NCBI GenBank assembly: GCA_947489665.1
Contig: CANLEH010000002.1
Coordinates: 372,001-436,000 of the forward strand
DNA length: 64,000 bases
Source: an uncultured Roseicyclus sp.
GTDB taxonomy: Bacteria > Pseudomonadota > Alphaproteobacteria > Rhodobacterales > Rhodobacteraceae
Direction of reading: 5' to 3'
Below, piece after piece: positions 6,823-15,256 of this stretch. The position numbers were made by a program, and so were the translations under genes. Below the pieces are notes generated by a model. The model worked only from the letters and a program-made list of their open reading frames with translations. It made no database searches and was not told the origin of the DNA. The stretch's first letter is position 1; the number at the start of each line of letters is the position of its first letter.

Positions 6823-7773
6823 TCAGTTGCCGCGAAGGATCTCGATCCCAGGCGCGTAGTCCGCCTGACGCGCCGCAATCCAATCAGCCATTTCGGAGTG
6901 CGGAACGTCGACCAGAACGTAGCCGTTCTCTTCCATCTGAGCGCCAAACTCGGGGATGTCGTTGATCTCCGCGATGATGTCCGAGAGCTGCTGGCGCACT
7001 GCGTCAGGCGTGTCGCGGGGAACGGTTACTCCCCGATAGGCTCCGGCGACATAGTCGAACCCGAGCTCTGTGAAAGTCGGCACATCGGGGAATATATCAA
7101 GGCGCTCCTCCGTAGCGATGGCAAGCACACGAACCTGTTCTCCCGCGCGCACACCTTGTGTTGTGTAGGTCATACCAGCGCCGATCTGTCCGCCGAGGAC
7201 GGCAGCCATGGCAGGTGCAGACCCTCCGAAGGGAACATAGGTCACCTGCACGTCCGCCATTTGCCCGAACCGAACGGCCGCAAGGTGATTGGCGGAGTTG
7301 GTGCCGGACCCACCAAATGTCAGCGCGCCGGGGTTCTCATTGGCGAAGTCGATCAGATCCTGAAGGGTCTGATAGGGGCTGTCGGCACGCACGACGATTG
7401 CGTCGGGCGTGTAGTGGAAAATGTAGGCTGGGATCACATCCTCTGTCTGATACCCCACATCCCGGATCGAAGGCTGCAGGATCGCATGGGGGAAATTCAC
7501 GTTCATGATCGTGTAGCCATCTGGATCGAAGCCGCCGAGCGAGGCCCAAGCCGTGGCCCCACCTGCGCCGGGGCGGTAGGAAATTACAACATCTTCACCC
7601 GTGACATCGCGCCAGAATTGCTCCTGAAACCGCGCTGTAACATCGGATTCTCCGCCGGGGTTGTAGGGGATGATGTAATCTACCGGTTGCGACGGATATT
7701 CCTGCGCCGCTGCCGCCAGCGCGGCAACACACAGCGAAGTCGCAAGGGCGGTCGTTTTGACAAATGGCTTCAT
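6823..7773 (-). CDS. tctC: TctC-type periplasmic solute-binding protein
   Basis: A 316-residue secreted protein. A signal peptide covers about residues 1-23 (KTTALATSLCVAALAAAA, cleavage before QEYPSQPV). The mature part opens with YPSQPVDYIIPYNPGGESDV, the usual Bug/TctC N-terminus, and has the VRADSPYQTLQDLIDFA and FGGSGTNSANHLAA ligand-pocket segments. I chose the ATG at 7773 because GGGAGGAAG sits 5 bases upstream. The ligand is unknown; tartrate, malate or a haloacid are possible given the downstream enzymes across the divergent LysR gene. Confidence 0.93.
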   Translation of the reverse strand: MKPFVKTTALATSLCVAALAAAAQEYPSQPVDYIIPYNPGGESDVTARFQEQFWRDVTGEDVVISYRPGAGGATAWASLGGFDPDGYTIMNVNFPHAILQPSIRDVGYQTEDVIPAYIFHYTPDAIVVRADSPYQTLQDLIDFANENPGALTFGGSGTNSANHLAAVRFGQMADVQVTYVPFGGSAPAMAAVLGGQIGAGMTYTTQGVRAGEQVRVLAIATEERLDIFPDVPTFTELGFDYVAGAYRGVTVPRDTPDAVRQQLSDIIAEINDIPEFGAQMEENGYVLVDVPHSEMADWIAARQADYAPGIEILRGN

Positions 7774-7835
7774 GGTCTTCCTCCCAGAAAGGCGTCTTTC
7801 GACGTCAACATTGTTGAGGGAGGTTAGGGCCAATA

Positions 7836-7852
7836 TCTCTTTTCCATTGAGA
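7836..7852. promoter_or_regulatory. Possible LysR-type operator between tctC and lysR
   Basis: An interrupted dyad TCTC-N9-GAGA lies in the 130-base divergent spacer, 52 bases from the regulator start. Size and place suit a LysR-type operator, but the arms are only four bases. Confidence 0.35.
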
Positions 7853-7903
7853 CGAAAATGATGATAAATAATCACACTCACCGTGGAAACGGCATGGCAC
7901 AAC

Positions 7904-8806
7904 ATGGAACTCAAACAACTGAGAATCTTTCTCGCCGTCGCTGAAGAGCTTCATTTCGGCCGTGCGGCAGAGCGGTTGCACATGGCACAACCCGCCTTGT
8001 CAGCACAGGTGCGCGGGCTGGAGGGCCGTCTGGGCGTGAAGCTGTTTGAGCGCACCACGCGCACGGTCAGCCTGACCCGTGCTGGGGAAGTCTTTCTGCC
8101 CGAAGCCCGCGCCACCATTGCGCAGGCAGAGGCCGCAATGGCCGCAGCGCGCGCCATCGGTGGTGCTGGCAGTGACCTGCTGAAAATCGGCGGTGTCGAT
8201 TCGGCCACGGCGGGCATTCTGCCCACCGTTATCCGCGCTTTCCGGGCCCGCCACCAAGCCACCGAAGTAAAGGTGTTTGAAATGCTCTCGGCTCCGGCCC
8301 TGCATGGTTTGGCCAATAGATCCTTGGACGTCGCGTTTGTCAGGGTGCCGCCGAAGGAGGATTTCCTTAATCATCGTTTTGTGTTCTGCGAGCAAGTGGT
8401 TGTGGCGCTTCCGGCAAGCCACCCGGCAGCAGCGCTGCCGGCCGTATCGTTGGAAACGGTCGCGACCGAGCCACTCGTTATTCCCGCCCGCTCGCACAGA
8501 CCGATCCTGTTCGATGTGATCCACGCCCATTTCACGCAGGCCGGTCTTATCCCTCGGATCAGGCAGGAGGCCAACGAACGCCATATGATCATTGCGATGG
8601 TCGCCGCCGGGCTGGGGGTGTCTCTGGTGCCGCATTGGGTCAGTCAGTTTGAGCGCAACGATGTCGTCTATCGGCCCTTGCAAGGCGGCGGGCCCACAGT
8701 GGATGTTCATGTTGCCTGGCGGGTCGGAGAAACCTTGAGCGCCGTCCATGAATTTCTGGATTGCCTACCGTCTGATCCAGGATTGATAACAAATCTGTCT
8801 AAATGA
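7904..8806 (+). CDS. LysR family transcriptional regulator
   Basis: A 300-residue LysR-type regulator. The N-terminal winged helix-turn-helix begins MELKQLRIFLAVAEELHFGR and continues AAERLHMAQPALSAQVRGLE; the effector domain covers about residues 90-295 (LLKIGGVDSATAGILP). The ATG at 7904 gives the standard family length; a GTG at 7883 would add seven residues. It is divergent from tctCAB and codirectional with the dehalogenase and dehydrogenase genes, so it probably controls one or both units in response to their substrate. Confidence 0.93.
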   Translation: MELKQLRIFLAVAEELHFGRAAERLHMAQPALSAQVRGLEGRLGVKLFERTTRTVSLTRAGEVFLPEARATIAQAEAAMAAARAIGGAGSDLLKIGGVDSATAGILPTVIRAFRARHQATEVKVFEMLSAPALHGLANRSLDVAFVRVPPKEDFLNHRFVFCEQVVVALPASHPAAALPAVSLETVATEPLVIPARSHRPILFDVIHAHFTQAGLIPRIRQEANERHMIIAMVAAGLGVSLVPHWVSQFERNDVVYRPLQGGGPTVDVHVAWRVGETLSAVHEFLDCLPSDPGLITNLSK

Positions 8807-8848
8807 TTTGGTCTGGACTTTAGGGGTCGCAAAGGGCTGATTACTTAT

Positions 8849-9733
8849 ATGTTTGACGACTTCCGAAGATTCCGCATTGCGACATCCGATGCCGAAATTG
8901 CTGGCATGATCGGCGGAAACGGTCCACCGCTTCTGTTGCTGCATGGGTATCCGCAAACCCATGTAATGTGGCACAAGGTGGCCCCTTTTCTGGCCCGACA
9001 CTTCACGATCATCGCAGCTGATTTGCGCGGCTACGGCGCGTCATCGAAACCGGTCACCGACGCTGCGCACAATCCGTATTCGAAGCGCTCGGTTGCGCGC
9101 GACATGGCCGAGGTCATGACGGAGCTCGGCCATGAGACATTCTTTCTATGTGGTCATGACCGGGGTGGGCGTGTGGCGCACCGACTGGCGGCCGACCACC
9201 TGCACCGTGTGCGTAAGCTGGCGGTGCTAGATATCGCGCCCACGCGGGAGATGTACCGCGACACCACACTGGCCTTTGCACGATCTTACTGGCACTGGTT
9301 CTGGCTGACCCTTCCAGCCCCGATCCCCGAGCAGATGATCGGCGCTGATCCTGAGGCATTCCTGACCTACAAGTGTGGTCATGGATCGGCTGGATTGACC
9401 CCATTCACGGACCAAGCCTGGGCGGTGTACGAGGACGCCATTCGCGACCCGGCGACGGTCCATGCGATGTGTGAGGATTACCGGGCCGCAGCCAGTATCG
9501 ACCTGGAGCATGACGACGCGGACGATGGTCGCAAGCTTCCGATGCCATTGCTTGCGCTTTGGGGCAAACACGGAACGATTGAGGCCTGCTTCGACTGCCT
9601 CGCGCTTTGGAGGGAACGCGCCGAGGACGTGCGCGGCCACGCCTTGGCAGGCGGTCACTACTTGGCGGAAGAACGCCCTGACGACGTACAGCGCGAATTG
9701 CTCGCATTTTTTCTGGAAGGATCAGAACAGTGA
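8849..9733 (+). CDS. Haloacetate dehalogenase, fluoroacetate dehalogenase type (alpha/beta hydrolase)
   Basis: A 294-residue alpha/beta hydrolase carrying the full residue set known from fluoroacetate dehalogenase FAcD of Burkholderia sp. FA1: nucleophile D104 in GHDRGGR, carboxylate-binding R105 and R108, D128 (LAVLDIAP), halide-binding H149 and W150, Y211 in CEDYRAAASIDLEHD, and the general base H270 (AGGHYL). The last two sit one position earlier than in FAcD. The family hydrolyses haloacetates to glycolate, some members cutting the C-F bond. The real substrate may be chloro-, bromo- or fluoroacetate. The stop overlaps the GTG start of the next gene, so the two are translationally coupled; a TctABC transporter and LysR regulator lie upstream. 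Confidence 0.88.
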   Translation: MFDDFRRFRIATSDAEIAGMIGGNGPPLLLLHGYPQTHVMWHKVAPFLARHFTIIAADLRGYGASSKPVTDAAHNPYSKRSVARDMAEVMTELGHETFFLCGHDRGGRVAHRLAADHLHRVRKLAVLDIAPTREMYRDTTLAFARSYWHWFWLTLPAPIPEQMIGADPEAFLTYKCGHGSAGLTPFTDQAWAVYEDAIRDPATVHAMCEDYRAAASIDLEHDDADDGRKLPMPLLALWGKHGTIEACFDCLALWRERAEDVRGHALAGGHYLAEERPDDVQRELLAFFLEGSEQ

Positions 9734-10794
9734 CCCGAAGGACCTACAAAATCGCCGCCATACCCGGCGACGGGATTGGTCATGAAGTCTCGGAAGCAGG
9801 CCAAGAGGTGTTAGAGGCAGTCGCACGCCGCTATGATTTCGCGCTGGAGTGGACCGCGTTTGATTGGTCGTGCGATCGTTTTCAGAACACCGGCAAGATG
9901 ATGCCCGAAGACGGCATCGAAACAATCAAGGAACATGACGCGATTTATCTGGGGGCTGTTGGCTGGCCTACAGTGCCGGACCATGTCTCACTCTGGGGGC
10001 TCCTGATCCCGCTACGGCGGGAACTTGACCTCTACGCCAATGTGCGACCGGTCAAGCTGTTTGAGGGTATAGCCTGCCCGCTTGCAAACCGAACGCCTGA
10101 AGAAATTGACTTCATTGTGGTGCGTGAAAACGTGGAAGGTGAATACTCCGAGATCGGCGGCCGGATTTACGCCGGAACACCGCAAGAAGCAGCCAATCAG
10201 ATTGCCATGTTCACACGCCACGGCACAGACAGGATCATGGACGTGGCGTTCCAACTGGCAAAGAGCCGGCGTGGCCACGTGACGTCCGCCACAAAATCGA
10301 ACGGTATTGTGCACACGATGCCCTTCTGGGACGAACGGTTTGCCGCCGCGCAGGCGCGCCACGCGGATATCGACACGGCGAGCTATCACATCGATATTCT
10401 AACGGCGCATTTCGTGCTTAACCCCGACCGGTTCGATGTAATTGTGGCGTCTAACCTCTTTGGCGATATCCTGTCCGACCTTGGACCTGCGATAGCAGGC
10501 TCAATCGGGATTGCGCCATCTGCAAACCTCAACCCAGAAAGAACCACGCCGTCAATGTTTGAACCGGTCCATGGCTCTGCCCCCGACATTGCAGGTAAAG
10601 GCATTGCAAACCCCGCGGGTGCGATTTGGGCCGGAGCCATGATGCTCGATCACTTGGGGGAGGCGGATGCCGCAAAATCGCTAACAAACGCGATGGCACA
10701 GACTTTCCTTCATCCTGAAACCAGGACCGCGGACCTTAAGGGCTCCGCCAACACTAAAGACGCAGTTGCAGCTGTTCTGGAGAAAATTCTCTGA
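9730..10794 (+). CDS. Tartrate dehydrogenase / isopropylmalate-type beta-decarboxylating dehydrogenase
   Basis: A 354-residue NAD-dependent enzyme of the isocitrate/isopropylmalate/tartrate dehydrogenase family. IAAIPGDGIGHEV opens the fold; LYANVRPVK and VVRENVEGEYSEIGG carry substrate-binding Arg and Tyr residues, SATKSNG the catalytic Lys, and ASNLFGDILSDLG the metal-binding aspartates. The length and the VEGEYSEIGGR segment match tartrate dehydrogenase/decarboxylase (TtuC) or D-malate dehydrogenase better than LeuB. The start is a GTG that overlaps the dehalogenase stop (GTGA). Substrate choice between tartrate and malate cannot be settled from sequence alone. Confidence 0.88.
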   Translation: MTRRTYKIAAIPGDGIGHEVSEAGQEVLEAVARRYDFALEWTAFDWSCDRFQNTGKMMPEDGIETIKEHDAIYLGAVGWPTVPDHVSLWGLLIPLRRELDLYANVRPVKLFEGIACPLANRTPEEIDFIVVRENVEGEYSEIGGRIYAGTPQEAANQIAMFTRHGTDRIMDVAFQLAKSRRGHVTSATKSNGIVHTMPFWDERFAAAQARHADIDTASYHIDILTAHFVLNPDRFDVIVASNLFGDILSDLGPAIAGSIGIAPSANLNPERTTPSMFEPVHGSAPDIAGKGIANPAGAIWAGAMMLDHLGEADAAKSLTNAMAQTFLHPETRTADLKGSANTKDAVAAVLEKIL

Positions 10795-11160
10795 GGCTTT
10801 CAGTGGCCTGAATGTGAACGCCCGCGCAGTTCATTTCCAGTCGGTGCATGTGAAGCTTTAAGCCTGGTCAGATTTGATCTGAAGATCCTCAGGAAGATTT
10901 TGACCCAAAGAGTGTTAGGCCGTGTCGGAGTTTTTGCTCCGTGCAATGATGCTTCCAAACTAGATCCGAAAATCTGGCTCCTGAGGCAAGAGTGTGGTGT
11001 TTTCTTCCAGATCTGAGTTGAGCGATACTGCGTCAGAGGAGGTGAAGTCCAACCCTTTTGTGACCAATTGGCAGGCGTCTCCAAGAATGCAAGTTATTCA
11101 AGAACGCTCCACGACATGGCCTCTCAAAGCGATGCAAACAAGTTTTGTGGAATGGGGTGG
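10795..11160. other. Gap of 366 bases, no confident gene
   Basis: Contains short inverted repeats (CAGAT-TTG-ATCTG near 10871) and no coding signal I trust; the 94-codon minus-strand frame 10800-11084 has unusual composition and no ribosome site. The tRNA-Ser gene starts at the right edge. Confidence 0.5.
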
Positions 11161-11250
11161 TGGCGGACAGGAAGGGATTCGAACCCTCGAGACGGTTTCC
11201 CGCCTACGCACTTTCCAGGCGCGCGCCTTCGACCACTCGGCCACCTGTCC
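11161..11250 (-). tRNA. tRNA-Ser (anticodon GGA)
   Basis: On the minus strand this is a 90-base class II tRNA with CCA encoded. The acceptor stem GGACAGG pairs with CCTGTCC before GCCA; the D arm contains GCCGAGTGGTCGAAGGC; the anticodon stem CGCGC/GTGCG encloses loop CTGGAAA, giving anticodon GGA; a long variable arm (AGGCGGGAAACCGTCTC region) and T loop GGTTCGAATCC follow. It reads UCC and UCU. No integrase lies next to it. Confidence 0.97.
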
Positions 11251-11291
11251 GAGGCGGGGTTTACAGGCGTTCGGGTGTCAGGTGCAAGGGG

Positions 11292-12119
11292 TTAGAACAA
11301 TCGAAAGCTGGCGGTGAAGGGCAGATGGTCCGAGACCTGATCGCGGAACTTCGCCCGGCCCATCTTGAAGGCCCAATGCATCGGGAAAAGCCGAAGCGAG
11401 CCTTGAATATAGCGCGTTGAAAACCGGCGCGAAACGGCGAAGCCGTCCAGCAGATTGGCTCGTCCGCTGGATAGAATATGGCTCCACCGGTCCTGCAGGT
11501 CCCAGGAGGACGTGAAATCCATCACATCATCGCCGCCAAGGTTGTGAAAGTTCGACACATCCTGCCCGGGGATCATGTTGAAATCTCCCATCAGGCAGAT
11601 CGTGTGCTGCTTGTAGCCGGGCGTATCGTGCAGGTCGGTGATCCAATCACCGATCACCTTGCATTGGCTATCGCGCTTGTCCTGGTTGGGTTTGTCGCGG
11701 CCAGACTTCAAATGCACGCCGATCACCACCGCCTTGAAGCGCTGGCCCGCCCGCACGTCGACGGCAATGGCCTGACGCCCGCCCTGATATGTCCCTTCTG
11801 AGCCAGGAATGAACCGCGCGTTGGAAACCTGCACATGGGGCTTGTGCAGGAAGCCGATGTGCAGGTGACTGTCGGGCTGCGGCAGGATCGTGATGTCATA
11901 GGTCAGATCCTTCTCGGCCAGAAGGTCGCGCAAACGCTCGATATGGGTGATCGGAAAAACCTCGACCAGCGTAACGAGATCGGCATCCAGATGGGCAAGG
12001 CCCAGGGCCTGGCGCGCGGCTTGCGGGTCCTCGGCCAGAATGCCATCCCCTGCCCCGCCGCCGAAGCGGTCGTTCGAGGCGAGATTCCAGACGGCGGTGC
12101 GCAGGATCGAGTTTGTCAT
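11292..12119 (-). CDS. Endonuclease/exonuclease/phosphatase family protein
   Basis: A 275-residue protein of the EEP (DNase I-like) fold. The metal-binding motifs appear in order: AVWNLAS near the N-terminus, VTLVEVF (catalytic Glu), VIGVHLKSG, MGDFNMIPG (Asp/Asn pair) and SDHLPFTASF (Asp-His pair) at the C-terminus. Substrates in this superfamily range from DNA to phosphoesters, so the exact activity is open. No signal peptide is seen. It lies 57 bases after alaX and may end the same operon. Confidence 0.85.
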   Translation of the reverse strand: MTNSILRTAVWNLASNDRFGGGAGDGILAEDPQAARQALGLAHLDADLVTLVEVFPITHIERLRDLLAEKDLTYDITILPQPDSHLHIGFLHKPHVQVSNARFIPGSEGTYQGGRQAIAVDVRAGQRFKAVVIGVHLKSGRDKPNQDKRDSQCKVIGDWITDLHDTPGYKQHTICLMGDFNMIPGQDVSNFHNLGGDDVMDFTSSWDLQDRWSHILSSGRANLLDGFAVSRRFSTRYIQGSLRLFPMHWAFKMGRAKFRDQVSDHLPFTASFRLF

Positions 12120-12176
12120 GTCCGTGTCTCCAAGCGATGCAACGCCAGGATAGCACGGAATTGCGACGGTGCAGCG

Positions 12177-12893
12177 TCAGACCAGTTCGATCGTAACGCG
12201 GCGGTTCTGTTTGCCCTTGTTCTCGATCTTGGCGATGGTCAGCTTGCCCACTTCCCCCGTGCGCGCCACATGGGTGCCGCCACAGGGTTGCAGATCGACT
12301 TGGTCCTTGCCTTCCCCGATCCGCACCAACCGGACCTTGCCTGCACCGCGGGGCGGCTGAACCGAGAGGGTTTTTACAAGGCCCGGATTTTCATCCAACT
12401 CCGCATCTGTGATCCAATCGACCGAAATGGGAAGATCGCGGGTGACGAGCGCGTTCAACTGACCCTCAAGAATGGCTTTGTCTTCAGGCGGATGGGGCAT
12501 TTTGAAATCGAGCCGCCCCTTGTCGGCGGCGACGGCCCCGCCGGTCACGGGCAACGGGATAACAACCGACAACAAATGAAGCGCTGTGTGGATGCGCATG
12601 TGGCCCAGGCGGCGCTCCCAATCGAGGCGTTGGTCTACGGTGGCGCCCACGGGTGGCAAAGCACTGGGTTCCGAAGGGACAAGGATAATGTCGCCGCCTT
12701 CGCCCTTTACCGCCGTTGCAATCGGGATGCGCCCGCCGTCCCAATCGAGCGTGCCACTATCACCCGGCTGCCCGCCACCACGCGCATAAAAGATGGTCTG
12801 GTCCAGCACGATGCCGCCTTCTTCAGTTAACGCGGTAACAGTGGCAGGGCTGGATTTGCGATACGGATCGTCGAGAAAAAGCGCTTGGGTCAT
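12177..12893 (-). CDS. alaX: AlaX-type trans-editing protein (alanyl-tRNA editing)
   Basis: A 238-residue stand-alone homologue of the AlaRS editing domain. It hydrolyses Ser (or Gly) wrongly attached to tRNA-Ala. The zinc-binding residues H102 and H106 (HTALH) and C204 and H208 (CGGTH) are present, and YARGGGQPGDSG matches the family's N-terminal motif. Length suits the larger AlaX class that includes the N-terminal beta-barrel. It starts two bases after the mscS-like stop, so it belongs to the trgA-trgB-cysK-mscS operon. Full alaS lies 8 kb away on the same strand. Confidence 0.92.
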   Translation of the reverse strand: MTQALFLDDPYRKSSPATVTALTEEGGIVLDQTIFYARGGGQPGDSGTLDWDGGRIPIATAVKGEGGDIILVPSEPSALPPVGATVDQRLDWERRLGHMRIHTALHLLSVVIPLPVTGGAVAADKGRLDFKMPHPPEDKAILEGQLNALVTRDLPISVDWITDAELDENPGLVKTLSVQPPRGAGKVRLVRIGEGKDQVDLQPCGGTHVARTGEVGKLTIAKIENKGKQNRRVTIELV

Positions 12894-12895
12894 CG

Positions 12896-15256
12896 TTACT
12901 CTGGTTCTGGTACAGGAGGCTGCGCTTGCGACAAGGCTTCGGGGTTTCGCAGCCAGATATCGCGTTGAGCAAAGGGAATTTCGATGCCTTCGGCGGTGAA
13001 GCGTTCGGCGATCTGGTGGTGAAGCTCTGTCTTCACGGCAACAAGCCGGTTGATGTCGCGCAGGATCACGCGCACGCGGAAATCGAGGCTGTCGGCCCCG
13101 AAGCCAAGAAAATCAACACCGGGTTCGGGAAACTTGGCCACATCTGGATGGCCGCGCGCGATTACCATCAGGATGTCCGAGACGCGACGTGTGTCGGTGC
13201 CATAGGCCACGCCCACCGTTACAATCGCCCGGCCCACAGTATTGCCACGGGTCCAGTTCGTGACCGTGCCCGAGATGAAATCGGCGTTGGGCACGATCAC
13301 GTCGGTCTTGTCGAAGGTCTCGATCGTGGTGGACCGTACGGAGATGTCCTTGACGATCCCCATATTGCCGTTGACCTCGATCCAGTCCCCTTCCGAGATC
13401 GGCCGTTCAATCAGCAGGATGATGCCTGAGACGAAGTTCGACACCACGTTTTGCAGGCCGAAGCCGATGCCGACGGACAGCGCGCCAACCACAAAGCCAA
13501 GAGCCGTCAGGTCGATGCCAGCGGATGTCACGGCAATGAGCGCCGCCAGCGCGATGCCCACATAGCCCACGCCAGCGCTGACCGCGTTGCGGGCCCCGAC
13601 ATCAAGCTTCGTGCGCGGCAGGACTGTCGACTTCAGCGCGCCTTGCAACAACCGGGTGATCAGCAGACCGGCGGCAAAAACCAGAATGACCGCCAGAATG
13701 ATACCCGGCGTGATCCGGGTATCGCCCAAGGTGAACCCTTCAAGGATTCTTACCCAAATCTCCCACAATCGCACCGGGCGCACGCCCCAAGTGATGGCAA
13801 GTAGCGGTGCCGCAAGTGCGAACAGCACGAAGTTAATAAGCACGGGCAACAGCGCGTCGCCTGCCGCATCTTGCGACGTTCGGAAGGCCAGTGCGTAGAG
13901 GTCCCGAACGACCGCTTGCAGGGCCACAAGAACCCCAAACAGAAAAAGGGTCATCGCAACGGGGACCATCAGGGCCTCGCCCGCATTGATGTAACCAATC
14001 AACCCAAGCAAAGGGCCAACAACGGCCAAAACCCGCAATGCCGTCGCCACAAGGCCCAAAACGCCTGTCGAAAAGCCGCCGCTTTCGCCTTCGAGCATAG
14101 GCAAGCGGATGCGCCGCAAGAAACCAGACAAGCGCCAGTACATCAGGCCCAAACCGATATGCACCGGCACCACCAACACACCGCGGGCGGCAGGTGGCAC
14201 GATATCGAGATCAGCCACGACCTGCGCCAAATTGCCAAGACCGGTCAGCAGCCCGATCAGCAAAATCGTGCGCCGCATTGGGGCGCGTAGGCTTAGGTCG
14301 GTACCAAACGCGGCGGCCCTTTGCTCGTGAGCAGGGAACAGGCGCCCGGCCAACCACAGGGCCGCATAAACCGAAATGATAAGCGCCAGGACGGCTTCAA
14401 GTAGAGTTTCGCCATTCTCCGTCAGCAAATCGGACAGGGCCAGAGCCGCGACCACTAAGCCAAATCCGATGGCCGGGATCACCAATTGACCGAGAGAAAC
14501 AAGAAATCCTAAAACGGTGCGGCCACGGCGGCCGTCACCATCCAAAAAGCGTTCTCCCAGACGGGCCACAAACTTGCGACCCCGCAGGACCATGACAAGG
14601 CCGATCAACAGCAACCCCAAAATGGCTGGGGCATTGTCAACGATGCCTGTGCGTATATCTTCATCGGAGAGCGTTTCAGCGGTCTCCGATCGCAAATGGC
14701 CTGCCAAATCTGCCAATGCAGAAAGCGCAGTGGCCCAGTTGACCGGATTGAGCGGTGTCGGCTCAAGCTCCAGCAATTCCTGGGTCTGGCGTTCCACCAA
14801 GATGGCGTCGATTTCGGCAATCAGGCCGTTTGCGCGGTTGAAGGCCTCGTTCGCGGCAAGCCCCGGAACCTGCGCCTGATCGAGCCGCTCTTGCAGAGCC
14901 GCCCGGCGTGCCGCGATGGATTCCGCCTCGACTTCGCCGTCGGCTGGCGCAGGTCCCAACGCATCGATCTGGGCCTGAATGGTATCGATGCGCTCCGCAT
15001 TTGCCGTCTCAGCCGCAAGGAATTGTGCCCGCCAGCGCACCAGTTCAGATCGTCTGTTCTCAAAGAAGGCGGTCGAGGCCACCCCGCCCGAAATGAGGTT
15101 TTCCGCTGCCGTGGCCGCCGTTTCCCAAGCGTCAAAATCCAATTCGGCGCTGGCGCTGCCCTCGGTCGTTTGCGCATAGGCTGCCGAAATCCCGACGCTC
15201 ACGATGACCGAGAGCGCCAGGAAAAGGGCAGCAAAAATGCGGGTAAAGGCAGTCAT
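12896..15256 (-). CDS. Mechanosensitive ion channel (MscS family) with long N-terminal region
   Basis: A 786-residue inner-membrane channel. A signal peptide (about 1-29, ending SAAYAQ) leads to a periplasmic helical region resembling DUF3772 with coiled-coil character (residues about 35-190), then roughly ten membrane helices. The MscS core lies at about 570-770: ALSVGIGFGLQNVVSNFVSG, LIERPISEGDWIEVNG and VPNADFISGTVTNW are diagnostic. It senses membrane tension and releases solutes in osmotic downshock. Its ATG overlaps the cysK stop (ATGA) and alaX follows two bases after its stop. Confidence 0.9.
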   Translation of the reverse strand: MTAFTRIFAALFLALSVIVSVGISAAYAQTTEGSASAELDFDAWETAATAAENLISGGVASTAFFENRRSELVRWRAQFLAAETANAERIDTIQAQIDALGPAPADGEVEAESIAARRAALQERLDQAQVPGLAANEAFNRANGLIAEIDAILVERQTQELLELEPTPLNPVNWATALSALADLAGHLRSETAETLSDEDIRTGIVDNAPAILGLLLIGLVMVLRGRKFVARLGERFLDGDGRRGRTVLGFLVSLGQLVIPAIGFGLVVAALALSDLLTENGETLLEAVLALIISVYAALWLAGRLFPAHEQRAAAFGTDLSLRAPMRRTILLIGLLTGLGNLAQVVADLDIVPPAARGVLVVPVHIGLGLMYWRLSGFLRRIRLPMLEGESGGFSTGVLGLVATALRVLAVVGPLLGLIGYINAGEALMVPVAMTLFLFGVLVALQAVVRDLYALAFRTSQDAAGDALLPVLINFVLFALAAPLLAITWGVRPVRLWEIWVRILEGFTLGDTRITPGIILAVILVFAAGLLITRLLQGALKSTVLPRTKLDVGARNAVSAGVGYVGIALAALIAVTSAGIDLTALGFVVGALSVGIGFGLQNVVSNFVSGIILLIERPISEGDWIEVNGNMGIVKDISVRSTTIETFDKTDVIVPNADFISGTVTNWTRGNTVGRAIVTVGVAYGTDTRRVSDILMVIARGHPDVAKFPEPGVDFLGFGADSLDFRVRVILRDINRLVAVKTELHHQIAERFTAEGIEIPFAQRDIWLRNPEALSQAQPPVPEPE

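Noticed and set aside
6898-7827. 309-codon plus-strand frame opposite tctC
   Set aside because: Antisense to a well-supported gene with signal peptide and family motifs; composition is that of a shadow frame.
10800-11084. 94-codon minus-strand frame as a transposase remnant
   Set aside because: The composition looks odd, but no catalytic motif or terminal repeats were found.
11161-11250. tRNA-Ser as the attachment site of the integrative element
   Set aside because: The element lies 28 kb away and no tRNA 3' fragment was found near it.
12926-13429. 167-codon and neighbouring plus-strand frames opposite the MscS gene
   Set aside because: Shadow frames; the minus-strand channel has a clear MscS signature.
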